DNA of 37,221 bases from the NCBI GenBank assembly GCA_900538355.1, contig UPXS01000019.1, forward strand, positions 1 through 37,221. The letters are read 5' to 3'. The stretch's first letter is position 1, and each line of letters starts with the position of its first letter. Positions 1 to 8,674 of this stretch are shown one piece after another. The DNA is from an uncultured Veillonella sp. (GTDB taxonomy: Bacteria > Bacillota > Negativicutes > Veillonellales > Veillonellaceae). Both the position numbers and the translations under genes were made by a program. The notes below the pieces were generated by a model. The model was not told the origin of the DNA. It saw only the letters and a program-made list of their open reading frames with translations, and made no database searches.

Positions 1-73
1 ATACATCACCTCATGACTTTCTGTACCTTATGGATACGCTTGATTTATCAAATCAAATTTATATTAATTACTA

Positions 74-685
74 CTACGCATCAATTACGATGGATCCTAG
101 TAGAGGAATACCAACCTGAGTTAGTCGTTTCTTAGCTTCTATTAAATCTTTAGGGCTTGCTACTTCATTTTTAACAACAAGCATAACGCCATCAGATTTT
201 TCAGCTAATACAATAGCATCCGTAACATCTAATACAGGTGGTGTATCAATGATAACCACATCGTATTCATCGCGAATATACTCCCAAATTGTAGACAACT
301 TACTAGAATCTACTACCTCAGAAGGGTGTTCAACTATCTCGCCGGCAGTAAGCACATCCAAATGAGGAACTATATTACGATGAATCGTTAAATCTTCATC
401 CATAATAACTGCATTGGTGAGACCTTTATTTTGTACATTGAATGCTACATGCTGTACTGGGTTGCGTAAATTACCATCTACTAAAAGAACTTTATTATTA
501 TTCTTTGATAGAGCTATTGCCGTATTGGCCGCTACCTCAGAGGTACCTTCTCCACTAGTAGCCGCTGTAATACAAATTATCTTACTTTTATGTTGATTGC
601 ATACGTATTGTAAATTGCTGCGCAATGTACGATATGCCTCTACAAGCGGTGTATCACCACGTTCATTAGAAATTAGTCTAATCAT
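74..685 (-). CDS. CpsD/CapB-like BY-kinase homologue with degenerate Walker motifs
   Basis: This 203-residue protein has the fold of bacterial tyrosine kinases (CpsD, CapB, Wzc C-terminal domain), which phosphorylate tyrosines and control polysaccharide polymerisation together with a membrane CapA/Wzz partner. The family start (PLVEAYRTLRSNLQY, residues 13-27) and Walker B (VVIIDTPP, 143-150) are intact. The Walker A region reads SGEGTSE (44-50), with Thr48 where the family has the phosphate-binding lysine. Walker A-prime reads VLLVDGNLR (66-74), with Asn72 where the second aspartate of DxD is expected. There is no C-terminal tyrosine cluster. The start is ATG, one base after the stop of the Wzz/CapA gene, so translational coupling is likely. 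ParA-like ATPases are related but lack the PLVEAYRTLR start. Family placement is firm; catalytic activity is doubtful. Confidence 0.85.
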   Translation of the reverse strand: MIRLISNERGDTPLVEAYRTLRSNLQYVCNQHKSKIICITAATSGEGTSEVAANTAIALSKNNNKVLLVDGNLRNPVQHVAFNVQNKGLTNAVIMDEDLTIHRNIVPHLDVLTAGEIVEHPSEVVDSSKLSTIWEYIRDEYDVVIIDTPPVLDVTDAIVLAEKSDGVMLVVKNEVASPKDLIEAKKRLTQVGIPLLGSIVIDA

Positions 686-686
686 A

Positions 687-2132
687 TTAACCTCTCACTT
701 TGCGCCATAATGCTACGATACGATTACTAGGTTCTTCATATTCCTTTTCTTCATGATTTGGAATGACACCTAAGTTTTCAATACCAAGAATCTCATTGAT
801 TTCTTGTACGGATTGAACCTTGCGATTACAGAAGAACTGACCCAATGTGTAAAGGCAACCAAGAATAAGTCCTAAAATTGCAGAGCCTAATAAAACAAGT
901 ACTTTACGAGGAGCAATAGCTTTTTCTGGCAATGTAGGGGCATCTACGATTTGCACTTCATTTGGCACCATTACTTCTGCTACCTTAGCTTCTTCTAAGC
1001 GTTTTGATAGCATTTCGTAAATATCTTGTGCTACATCTACATCACGTTTGGCTTGAATATAACCACGTTCTTTTTCTGGTAAGTTTTTCATAGCCTCTTC
1101 GTTTTCTTTATCAAGTTCAGCCAATGTAGACTCTTTGCCTTGTGCTACGGCTAAAGCTGCTTCATTTCTAAACTTATCGGCCAACAAACCTTGTTGAGCA
1201 GAATTGCTAGATGGTGATTGTTGGGTTGCAATAGCATTAATCTCAGCATTTAAGCCACTTTTTGCTTCTTCAATTTGTTGGTTAAGTTCTTTCATCGCTG
1301 GATGCTCATCAGTATATTTGCCAACATAGGAAGCCCTACGAGATTCTAAATCGGCTAGTTGACCTTTATAAGCCTGAACGGTAGCACTGTCAGCAATACT
1401 TTTGCCCGCAGAACCCAATTGCTCATTAATACTACCCAACGCTGCTTGCGCTGTTTCTAAATCAAGTTGATTTTGAGCTTTCTCACGATCGATAAGGGTA
1501 ATCTTATCAGTTAATCCCTTCATTTGATCTGCGGTGGAGTAAACCTTGTTATCCACTTGGAATTGTTGCAATTTCTTTTCTGCTTGCTCCAATTCTTCTT
1601 TTGCAGTTACTACGCGTTTTTGCAGGAACTCGCGTGTCGTCCGTTGCTCAACATGTGAAATGTCTGCTAAGCGCTTTAAGAATGTATCAATTAATAATTG
1701 ATTTGCCTCTTGAGCTTGTTCTGGACTTTTACCTGTGACACTAACTTGTAATAATTCAGTTTCTTTATATGGTTTTGTTTCGATACGCGTTTTAACAAAC
1801 TCTTCGTATGTAGGTGCTTTACCTGTGCCTTCAGGATCTTCAATCGCTGAAATAACAGGTTCTACAACATTACGACTCTTTAAAATTTCTGCATCTGTAT
1901 TCATCAATTGACGTGCCATAGAATCAGAATAGCCATTAGCACTTGATAAAACAGAGTTACTTAAACCTTGAGATTGTTTAATGCGCAACATAGATGTAGA
2001 TTGATAGGTAGATGGTGCTAACAGGCTATATGCACCACCTAATACAATACAAGCAACCGTTACATTGATAATTTTACGGCGCCGTTTAACGAGGACTCTA
2101 CCGACCTCTTTTAAATCAATAATTTGTTCCAC
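687..2132 (-). CDS. Wzz/CapA-type polysaccharide co-polymerase (chain-length determinant)
   Basis: This is an inner-membrane polysaccharide co-polymerase of about 481 residues. It has an N-terminal membrane segment (VTVACIVLGGAYSLL), a long periplasmic part rich in Glu, Gln and Lys that should form coiled coils, and a C-terminal membrane segment (VLVLLGSAILGLILGCLYTL). A cytoplasmic tail with ENLGVIPN follows, typical of Firmicute CapA proteins that contact the kinase. I chose the GTG at 2132 because AAAGGGG lies about seven bases upstream. A longer reading from GTG 2213 adds 27 residues unlike the family and lacks a good ribosome site. It follows the dehydratase gene after about 120 bases and is followed immediately by the CpsD-like gene. 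It probably sets polymer length together with that partner. Confidence 0.88.
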   Translation of the reverse strand: MEQIIDLKEVGRVLVKRRRKIINVTVACIVLGGAYSLLAPSTYQSTSMLRIKQSQGLSNSVLSSANGYSDSMARQLMNTDAEILKSRNVVEPVISAIEDPEGTGKAPTYEEFVKTRIETKPYKETELLQVSVTGKSPEQAQEANQLLIDTFLKRLADISHVEQRTTREFLQKRVVTAKEELEQAEKKLQQFQVDNKVYSTADQMKGLTDKITLIDREKAQNQLDLETAQAALGSINEQLGSAGKSIADSATVQAYKGQLADLESRRASYVGKYTDEHPAMKELNQQIEEAKSGLNAEINAIATQQSPSSNSAQQGLLADKFRNEAALAVAQGKESTLAELDKENEEAMKNLPEKERGYIQAKRDVDVAQDIYEMLSKRLEEAKVAEVMVPNEVQIVDAPTLPEKAIAPRKVLVLLGSAILGLILGCLYTLGQFFCNRKVQSVQEINEILGIENLGVIPNHEEKEYEEPSNRIVALWRKVRG

Positions 2133-2252
2133 CCATATACCCCTTTCTGTGAAAGTATACAAACAACAGGGTCTCTCCCTTTTAGGAATATGTACTGTAT
2201 ATCTCCCTCTCACGTAGATTACAGTTTTAAATAAATGATTTTAATTAAATTG

Positions 2253-4079
2253 TTATACATTATGATTTGGATGATATGTTGGAACGATATCTTGTAATAC
2301 ATTGATTACATCCAAATCCGATTTGCACGTTTCAAAGCGCTCGATTTCACCACTTAACCATTCTTGGTCTACATCTTCTAATGCAGCTTCAAAAATCTTC
2401 TTATGTGTAGTTGTGTTAGTACCTTCTTCAGCAGTTAATAATTCTTCATATAGCTTTTCACCTGGACGTAAGCCAGTAAATTCAATACGAATATCTTTAT
2501 CAGGCTCATATCCAGAAAGACGAATCATATTCTTCGCTAAATCAACAATTTTCACTGGTTCACCCATATCTAATAAGAACACTTCACCACCATTCCCCAT
2601 CGCACCAGCTTGTAATACAAGTTGGCTTGCTTCTGGAATAGTCATAAAGTAACGAGTCATTTCGGGATCCGTAACAGTTACAGGTCCGCCAGCTTCAATT
2701 TGTTTACGGAATAATGGAATAACAGAACCTCGACTACCAAGAACATTACCAAAGCGAACGGTAATAAACTTAGTATCGTACTTATGATTCATACCAAGTA
2801 CAACTTTTTCTGCCACTCGCTTCGTAGCCCCCATAACACTTGTTGGATTTACCGCTTTGTCTGTGGAAATCATAACAAACCGTTCCACACCATGTGCCCC
2901 TGCTACATCTGCCACATTACGAGTACCATAAATATTATTTAGCACCGCTGCAATTGGTTGGATTTCCATAAGTGGTACATGTTTGTGAGCTGCTGCATGG
3001 AATACCACATCTGGTTCATAGTCAGTAAAAATTTGGTCTAACTGATTTTTATCTCGAATATCAGCAATAATGGGAACCAAAGTCCCATCAGGTACAATGG
3101 ATCTTAACTCTTGATGAATAAGATAAATACTATTTTCACCGTGTCCCAATAACAATAGTTTTTTAGGTTTTACCCGCAGTACTTGACGACAGATTTCAGA
3201 ACCAATAGAACCACCTGCACCAGTAACAAGAACTACTTTATCCTTAAGATATGGTTCCACCTTAGATGTATCGAGATGAATTTCATCACGCTCTAATAAA
3301 TCCTCAATAGAAACAGGATGAAGATGAGATACAAGGACTTCGTCATCTAGTAACTGGTACATCCCCGGCAATGTATTAATCTTACATTTAAGAGGAGAAC
3401 AGATTTCCATAATCTCACGAATGACATCGCGCTTTACAGATGGCATAGCAATGATAATTTCTTCAACCTTATATCTTGCTACAAGCATTGGAATATCTTC
3501 ACGATTCCCTAAAATTCTAAAGCCATTCATAAGACGATTATGTTTAAACATATCATCATCAACAAAACCGATGATTCTTCGAGACCGCTTATGATAACGT
3601 TCGATTTCACGAGCTATCGTTGCACCGGCATCACCAGCACCTATAATGAGTGTATTTACTTGGCCACTTTCACCATCGTCCCCATTACTATAATGAAGTG
3701 CCACATAATGAAGTAACATACGTCCCATACCAACAGTACCGGTAGTTAAAAACCATGTAATAAAATAGATAGAACGTGGTAAAGATTTGCCAAAAGCAAA
3801 CATGGAGGAATAAAAGATTGCTGTACCAATAGTTGTAGCTACAAAAACAGCTAGAACCTCTCTCATCCCTGCATAACGCCATATGCGCGTATATAGGTGC
3901 ATAACCAAGAACATCAACATATATGAAACCAATAACAATGGCAATGCGTCTACCATTTGATTAATATATCGAGGTTCTATATAACCATCAAATCTAATAA
4001 ATAAACTGATAAATGCAACAATAACAATCGTCGCAATATCGGCAATAAACAGTATGGCTGGTAATAAATATGAACGCAA
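2253..4079 (-). CDS. CapD/WbpM-type membrane nucleotide-sugar 4,6-dehydratase
   Basis: This 608-residue protein has four N-terminal membrane segments (about residues 5-125), a first Rossmann-like domain (LIIGAGDAGA, 144-153) and a second, catalytic short-chain dehydrogenase domain with TGAGGSIG at 286-293. The active-site region STDKAVNPTSVMGATK (405-420) has Met-Gly-Ala-Thr-Lys, the form found in large WbpM/CapD enzymes where the usual tyrosine is methionine. The family removes water from UDP-GlcNAc to give a 4-keto-6-deoxy sugar, the first step toward amino-deoxy sugars of capsule or O-antigen. The start is TTG, preceded by AAGGGGG. It lies 36 bases after the Wza-like gene, so it is very probably in the same operon. 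The exact product sugar cannot be read from the sequence. Confidence 0.92.
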   Translation of the reverse strand: MRSYLLPAILFIADIATIVIVAFISLFIRFDGYIEPRYINQMVDALPLLLVSYMLMFLVMHLYTRIWRYAGMREVLAVFVATTIGTAIFYSSMFAFGKSLPRSIYFITWFLTTGTVGMGRMLLHYVALHYSNGDDGESGQVNTLIIGAGDAGATIAREIERYHKRSRRIIGFVDDDMFKHNRLMNGFRILGNREDIPMLVARYKVEEIIIAMPSVKRDVIREIMEICSPLKCKINTLPGMYQLLDDEVLVSHLHPVSIEDLLERDEIHLDTSKVEPYLKDKVVLVTGAGGSIGSEICRQVLRVKPKKLLLLGHGENSIYLIHQELRSIVPDGTLVPIIADIRDKNQLDQIFTDYEPDVVFHAAAHKHVPLMEIQPIAAVLNNIYGTRNVADVAGAHGVERFVMISTDKAVNPTSVMGATKRVAEKVVLGMNHKYDTKFITVRFGNVLGSRGSVIPLFRKQIEAGGPVTVTDPEMTRYFMTIPEASQLVLQAGAMGNGGEVFLLDMGEPVKIVDLAKNMIRLSGYEPDKDIRIEFTGLRPGEKLYEELLTAEEGTNTTTHKKIFEAALEDVDQEWLSGEIERFETCKSDLDVINVLQDIVPTYHPNHNV

Positions 4080-4115
4080 AAGAACGCCCCCTTATATGTG
4101 AGATAAACCCTATCC

Positions 4116-4859
4116 TTAATCTTTGCCGATTCGAGATACCATGTATGCGCCGGTCAAGATTGGAGCAATATCACGAGCAAAGTTGATGCGGCTATTTTTA
4201 GTCAAGTAAAGAACATCCCCTTCACGCATAATATAGTTTTCGGACATATCTCCAGTTTGTAACATACGATTTAAATTGATAGGAATTGGTTTTTCAGGAT
4301 TATCTTGATGAATCAAATAAATTTTCTTTTTAGCTGTATCCCAGTTAAAGCTACCAGCAGCACCAATAGCATCGATAACAGTACTAGACTTAGTCAATGT
4401 ATAGGCACCAGGTTTATTAATCTCACCGAATACATACACACGAACACCACCAAGTTTCGTAACATTCACAGTAATATCTGGATTAATAATGTAACGAGAT
4501 AGACCTTGCTGTAATTGAGCCGTAAACTCATCGACGGTTAATCCATCCGCTTTTACTGGTCCCACCATAGGGAATGATACATATCCATCAGGACGGACAG
4601 TATACATAATATCGTTTCCATTACGTGTACCAAGATCGGCTTGTTGTACAACTTGAATGGTCAATTCATCCCCTTGATGCAAGCGATACTCTTTATCAGA
4701 GCTCACAACGGATGCACTCGTTTCTAGTGGTGCATGGCCTTCTGTTTGTAATGCTTTAGCATTGTAAGACTGTTCTGTTGTTACATTAGCAGGTGCAGCC
4801 ATAGATGTTGTTGTGGCACATAAGAATGCTGCAATCATCATATACTGTTTTTTATTCAT
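4116..4859 (-). CDS. Wza-like outer-membrane polysaccharide export protein
   Basis: This 247-residue exported protein starts with a signal peptide (hydrophobic residues 8-20, likely cut after SMA). The poly-export domain begins at YRLHQGDELTIQVV and runs through VRPDGYVSFPMVGPV; it is followed by a SLBB-like segment (VRVYVFGEINKPGAYTL). The family forms the outer-membrane or periplasmic channel through which capsule or exopolysaccharide leaves the cell. It is shorter than E. coli Wza (about 380 residues). I see no clear lipobox: a cysteine at position 14 lies inside the hydrophobic core in a poor context. It is the first gene of the polysaccharide unit, with AGAGG upstream of ATG and a 339-base leader region before the liv terminator. 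Confidence 0.9.
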   Translation of the reverse strand: MNKKQYMMIAAFLCATTTSMAAPANVTTEQSYNAKALQTEGHAPLETSASVVSSDKEYRLHQGDELTIQVVQQADLGTRNGNDIMYTVRPDGYVSFPMVGPVKADGLTVDEFTAQLQQGLSRYIINPDITVNVTKLGGVRVYVFGEINKPGAYTLTKSSTVIDAIGAAGSFNWDTAKKKIYLIHQDNPEKPIPINLNRMLQTGDMSENYIMREGDVLYLTKNSRINFARDIAPILTGAYMVSRIGKD

Positions 4860-4905
4860 ACTTTACCTCTTTGATTTACATACAACCCACTCAATACATC
4901 ACTTA

Positions 4906-4932
4906 TTTTTTAAGATTATTAATCCTAAAAAA
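4906..4932 (-). repeat. A/T-rich hairpin in the leader of the polysaccharide operon
   Basis: Twelve bases (TTTTTTAAGATT on the plus strand) face a matching arm (AATCCTAAAAAA) across a three-base loop, with one G-T wobble in the transcript. It lies 47 bases upstream of the Wza-like start, so it would be in the mRNA leader if the promoter candidate just upstream is right. It could act as a weak attenuator or stabiliser. The stem is almost all A/U, so it may equally be chance in AT-rich DNA. Confidence 0.3.
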
Positions 4933-4943
4933 TCGGTTAAGTC

Positions 4944-4952
4944 ATTTTATCA
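4944..4952 (-). promoter_or_regulatory. Candidate extended -10 promoter of the polysaccharide operon
   Basis: On the minus strand the sequence TGATAAAAT gives a TGn extended -10 followed by TAAAAT (five of six matches to TATAAT). No good -35 hexamer is seen at the right distance. It lies about 85 bases before the Wza-like ATG. The same TGATAAAAT string occurs before scfA. This is a weak assignment. Confidence 0.3.
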
Positions 4953-5038
4953 TTATTTTAAATTTTCTTCCATAAACGCAGACCATTCTGAGCCAACTTC
5001 ATCAAATCTTTAAGAAGAAATCCCGTAAATATAAGGAT

Positions 5039-5155
5039 TTCACTATCTATTCATGGGTATTTTCTTACTCATTTCACTCACATTTCACCCGATTTTTTCA
5101 TTTGTTTTCGATAAATAAATTAAATATATATAAACTCAATTCACCATCGCTTCAC
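5039..5155. promoter_or_regulatory. Cluster of TTCAC boxes, two pairs in 11-bp tandem
   Basis: In the 419-base gene-free stretch between the liv operon and the polysaccharide operon, TTCAC occurs at 5039, 5073, 5084, 5140 and 5151. Two pairs, 5073/5084 and 5140/5151, are spaced exactly 11 bases apart and read TTCACn-N5-TTCACn. This is the geometry of tandem half-sites bound by OmpR/PhoB/PhoP-family response regulators. They sit about 215-295 bases upstream of the Wza-like start. The remainder of 4860-5198 is AT-rich and shows no open reading frame I would support. Confidence 0.35.
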
Positions 5156-5198
5156 AAAATCATCAAAGCCTCATCAAATTTATTGATGAAATAAAAAA

Positions 5199-5240
5199 AA
5201 TAAGGTGTATATACTAGCTTTCTAGTATATACACCTTATT
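5199..5240 (-). terminator. Rho-independent terminator of the liv operon
   Basis: A perfect 19-base inverted repeat (arms 5199-5217 and 5222-5240, loop CTTT) is followed on the minus strand by a run of T (complement of the A-run at 5193-5200). It lies 39 bases after the livF stop and should end liv transcription before the polysaccharide operon leader. Confidence 0.9.
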
Positions 5241-5278
5241 CAAAATTTTAGATAAGTGCTACCGACTTAAGGTATTAA

Positions 5279-5989
5279 TTATTCAACACGACCGCCTAAA
5301 TATGCTTCCATAACGCGAGGATCATGACGTACTTCTTCAGCTGGACCAGATAATACCATTTTACCTGTTTCCAATACATACGCGTAATCAGCAATTTTCA
5401 ATGCTTGTCGTACATTTTGTTCTACCAAAAGAACAGTAGTTCCTTCAGCACTAATTTCTTTGATAGTTTCAAAGATTTCGTTTACTACTAATGGTGCAAG
5501 ACCCATTGATGGTTCATCCAATAGTAAGAGCTTTGGACGCGCCATAAGTGCACGACCAATAGCTAACATTTGCTGTTGACCACCAGATAGAGTACCACCT
5601 AATTGGTAACTACGTTCGTCAAGAATTGGGAAGCGTTTAAATACTTTTTTAATATCTGCTTCAATCTCATTATCGTTACGAATATAAGCACCCATTTCTA
5701 GGTTTTCATAAACGCTCATATCTTGAAGAATTTGACGACCTTCAGGAACCAAGGAAATACCACCATGTACAATTTGATGTGTTTTATGACCAGTAATATC
5801 TTGGCCTTCAAATAATACTTTACCAGATGTTGGTTTTACAAGACCCATGATGGTTTTCATAGTTGTAGATTTACCGGCACCATTGGCACCAATCAAGGAT
5901 ACAATAGAGCCTTGAGGTACTTCTAAACTAATATCTTTTAAGGCTGTAATATGTCCATAACCAGCCACGATGTTTTCTAGCTTTAACAT
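5279..5989 (-). CDS. livF: LivF, branched-chain amino-acid ABC transporter ATPase
   Basis: This 236-residue cytoplasmic ATPase is one of the two energy subunits of the high-affinity leucine/isoleucine/valine importer. Walker A is GANGAGKST (34-42), the ABC signature is LSGGQQQM and Walker B is LLLLDEPSMGL. The short length and the C-terminal LSGPAEEV-type end fit LivF rather than LivG. Its ribosome site (GGAGGCG) overlaps the end of livG, with one base between livG stop and the start region, so the two are translationally linked. It is the last gene of livJHMGF and is followed by a strong terminator. Confidence 0.96.
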   Translation of the reverse strand: MLKLENIVAGYGHITALKDISLEVPQGSIVSLIGANGAGKSTTMKTIMGLVKPTSGKVLFEGQDITGHKTHQIVHGGISLVPEGRQILQDMSVYENLEMGAYIRNDNEIEADIKKVFKRFPILDERSYQLGGTLSGGQQQMLAIGRALMARPKLLLLDEPSMGLAPLVVNEIFETIKEISAEGTTVLLVEQNVRQALKIADYAYVLETGKMVLSGPAEEVRHDPRVMEAYLGGRVE

Positions 5990-5990
5990 A

Positions 5991-6752
5991 TTACGCCTCC
6001 TCTTTACCTAAGTAAGCTTCAATTACAGCCTCATTGTTTTGAATTTCTTGAGGTGTACCTTCAGCAATCTTTTTACCAAAGTTGAATACTACCAAACGGT
6101 CACAAATATTCATCATCAATTCCATAGCATGTTCAATTACGACAACAGTAATACCAAGATCGCGAATCTTACCAATTAATTGGCGCAATGCTTCTGTTTC
6201 ACTATCGTTCATACCTGCTGCTGGCTCATCGAGCAAAATTAATTGAGGATGCGTTGCCAAGGCACGTGCAATTTCAAGGCGACGTTGTTTACCATATGGC
6301 AAAGATGTAGCTACCTCTTCAGCATCTTCTTCAAGACCTACGAGCTTTAAGAACTCATAAGCAATACCACGACAACGTTCTTCTTCAATGCGTTGGCGTT
6401 TAGTTTTTAAGAAACTAGCAAGGAAGCCAGAACCTGTTCGGCAATGCATACCTGTTAAAACTGTTTCCAAAGCTGTCATATTGCCAAAGAGGCGAATATT
6501 TTGGAATGTACGGGCTATGCCCATTTCTACTGTTCTATGAGGTTTAATGCCTACAACAGACATGCCATCAAATACGATTTCACCAGAACTTACAGGGAAT
6601 ACACCAGTAATCAAGTTAAAGAGTGTAGTCTTACCAGCACCGTTTGGACCAATAACACCAAACACTTCACCTTGTTTTACACCAAAGGATATACCGGTGA
6701 GAGCTGCAACGCCACCAAAGCTTTTACTTACGTCATTTAATTCTAATAGCAT
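5991..6752 (-). CDS. livG: LivG, branched-chain amino-acid ABC transporter ATPase
   Basis: This 253-residue ATPase is the partner of LivF. It has Walker A GPNGAGKTT (about 35-43), the LivG-type signature LPYGKQRRLEIARAL (tyrosine in place of the usual serine, normal for LivG) and Walker B LILLDEPAAGMN. It would hydrolyse ATP to power uptake through LivH and LivM. AGGAGGG precedes the ATG, and 11 bases separate it from livM. Nothing unusual is seen. Confidence 0.96.
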   Translation of the reverse strand: MLLELNDVSKSFGGVAALTGISFGVKQGEVFGVIGPNGAGKTTLFNLITGVFPVSSGEIVFDGMSVVGIKPHRTVEMGIARTFQNIRLFGNMTALETVLTGMHCRTGSGFLASFLKTKRQRIEEERCRGIAYEFLKLVGLEEDAEEVATSLPYGKQRRLEIARALATHPQLILLDEPAAGMNDSETEALRQLIGKIRDLGITVVVIEHAMELMMNICDRLVVFNFGKKIAEGTPQEIQNNEAVIEAYLGKEEA

Positions 6753-6763
6753 TCAGTTCCCTC

Positions 6764-7777
6764 CTATCCTTGTTTTTCTTCTTGTTGTTTGCGTTTATAC
6801 GCTTCAAAACGTTCTGTTAATACTTGTGATTCAGGAATATATGGAGCTTTTTTAAAGCCTAATTTACGACTAATTTTGTCTACCATAGATTCTGTTAAAA
6901 TACCATCTGGGCGAACTGCCATCAAGATAACGAGTAATGCACCGTAGATGATGTCCCGATAATCGGATAAGAAGCGCAATACTTCTGGCAATAATGTAAG
7001 AATAAAGGAACCTAATACGGAGCCCCATACGACATTAGAACCACCGAATACAGGGAATAATAAGATTTGTACTACCTTATGGTAGCTAAAGTCTGTAGGA
7101 TTGATAAAGTTTGTAATATGAGCATACAAACCACCGCCAATACCAGCGATAAAAGCTCCAATGATAAAAGCCATCATCTTGTAGTATACAACGTTAATCC
7201 CCATTAATTCTGCTGCATGATCATCAGCCTTAATTGCTGCAAAGGCACGACCAACACGGCTATTATTAATGCGTACACAGAAGGCAATAATCAATACTAA
7301 AATGGCTAGCAAAATAATAATAGCCATTAAGTTGCCCCATGCAACAGCATCAATGCCCATTAAACCGTCGATATCAAGTTCATAGGCTAAGTTTGTTAAT
7401 TCTTGAGGAATAGATGGAATACCAGAAAGGCCTAATGCACCATTAGTAATATCCAAGTTCAAGAAAATAACACGTACAACCTCGCCAAAACCAAGAGTAG
7501 CAATGGCAAGATATAAACCGCGAAGACGTGTTGTTGGTAAACCGATAATAACGGCTACAAGACTGGCAACTAGACCACCAATGATAATGCCTACAACGAT
7601 AGGCAAATCAGCTTTCAAAGAAAGGATAGCGCCTACGTATGCACCAACGCTCATAAAGCCAGCAGCCCCTAAAGAAAGCTGACCACTTGCAAGTGTAAAG
7701 TAAATAGAGATACCCATGATGGCATTGATGATGAAGAACATCACGATCTGTAGATAATACGGGTTCAATAAATCCAT
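6764..7777 (-). CDS. livM: LivM, branched-chain amino-acid ABC transporter permease
   Basis: This 337-residue inner-membrane permease has many hydrophobic helices and the LivM features LGFGEVVRVIFLN and AIKADDHAAELMGINV, the cytoplasmic loop that contacts the ATPases. It pairs with LivH to form the channel. Its ATG overlaps the livH stop by one base (TAATG), which points to coupled translation. The C-terminal tail (residues about 310-337) is charged and cytoplasmic. Confidence 0.96.
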   Translation of the reverse strand: MDLLNPYYLQIVMFFIINAIMGISIYFTLASGQLSLGAAGFMSVGAYVGAILSLKADLPIVVGIIIGGLVASLVAVIIGLPTTRLRGLYLAIATLGFGEVVRVIFLNLDITNGALGLSGIPSIPQELTNLAYELDIDGLMGIDAVAWGNLMAIIILLAILVLIIAFCVRINNSRVGRAFAAIKADDHAAELMGINVVYYKMMAFIIGAFIAGIGGGLYAHITNFINPTDFSYHKVVQILLFPVFGGSNVVWGSVLGSFILTLLPEVLRFLSDYRDIIYGALLVILMAVRPDGILTESMVDKISRKLGFKKAPYIPESQVLTERFEAYKRKQQEEKQG

Positions 7778-8658
7778 TATGGTCTCCCCCCTTTATCTTT
7801 AGAACCAAACAAGCCTTGTGGGCGCCAGAATAATAATAGGATGATGAGGCCAAAGGCCACAGCATCACGGAATGTAGATGCGCCATAGGCAACAGAGAAG
7901 ATTTCTGCTACGCCTAAAATGAAGCCGCCAACCATGGCGCCTGTAATATTACCAAGACCACCTAAAATAAGTACTGCAAGGCCTTTAAAGCCAATAATAA
8001 CACCCATTGTAGGCTCAATAGCATTAAAGGACAAACCTACCAATACGCCTGCAGCAGCACCTAAGGCAGATGCAATCATAACGGTAACAGATATAATCAT
8101 GGTTGGATTAATACCCAATAGAGCTGCCGTTTCTGTACTCATGGATACAGCTCGGATAGCCTTACCAATTTTAGTTTTCTTAATAACTACATTAAGAATT
8201 AACATTAACACAACAGAAACGCCTAAGCCAATAATTTGTACCATGGAAATTTTGAAAGCTCCAAAGTCGATTAGGCCACCAATATAATCTGGTGGGAAAG
8301 ATCTTGTTTGAGGGCCCCAAAGCAATAATGCCAAACTTTCAAGGAAAATAGAAACACCAATGGTACTGATAAGTGGTGCCAAGTGAGACACCTTTTTCTT
8401 ACGTAGTGGACGAAGCGCCACAAATTCTAGAAGATAACCGAGGATAGCACCGACAGCCATAGCTACGATAAGGGCTACAAAAATGTTAACGTCAAAAACA
8501 GTTACCATAAAAAGACCAACGAAGGCACCTATCATAAAGATGCCTCCGTGTGCCATGTTGATGATATTTAAAACGCCAAACACAAGTGTTAAGCCAATAG
8601 CGAGTACAGCATATAAGCTACCGAGGGTTAACCCGTTAACTAATTGTTGTAAAAACAC
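7777..8658 (-). CDS. livH: LivH, branched-chain amino-acid ABC transporter permease
   Basis: This 293-residue inner-membrane permease starts FLQQLVNGLTLGSLYAVLAIGLTLVFGVLNIINMAHG, a typical LivH opening. It carries the loop AIRAVSMSTETAALLGIN used to dock the ATPase and FKGLAVLILGGLGNITGAMVGG near the C-terminus. The start codon is GTG, preceded by TTGAGGT. It lies 16 bases after livJ and overlaps livM by one base. Confidence 0.96.
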   Translation of the reverse strand: MFLQQLVNGLTLGSLYAVLAIGLTLVFGVLNIINMAHGGIFMIGAFVGLFMVTVFDVNIFVALIVAMAVGAILGYLLEFVALRPLRKKKVSHLAPLISTIGVSIFLESLALLLWGPQTRSFPPDYIGGLIDFGAFKISMVQIIGLGVSVVLMLILNVVIKKTKIGKAIRAVSMSTETAALLGINPTMIISVTVMIASALGAAAGVLVGLSFNAIEPTMGVIIGFKGLAVLILGGLGNITGAMVGGFILGVAEIFSVAYGASTFRDAVAFGLIILLLFWRPQGLFGSKDKGGRP

Positions 8659-8674
8659 TATATTACCTCAACTT

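Noticed and set aside
1..73. Possible start of a further gene at the left edge
   Set aside because: AGGTGATG on the minus strand near position 5-15 may be a ribosome site for the next gene, but too little sequence is left to support any coding region; the stretch otherwise shows only a small TGATTT/AAATCA repeat.
4116..4859. Lipoprotein assignment for the Wza-like protein
   Set aside because: The only cysteine near the N-terminus is inside the hydrophobic core (AFLC) and lacks a lipobox; cleavage after SMA fits better.
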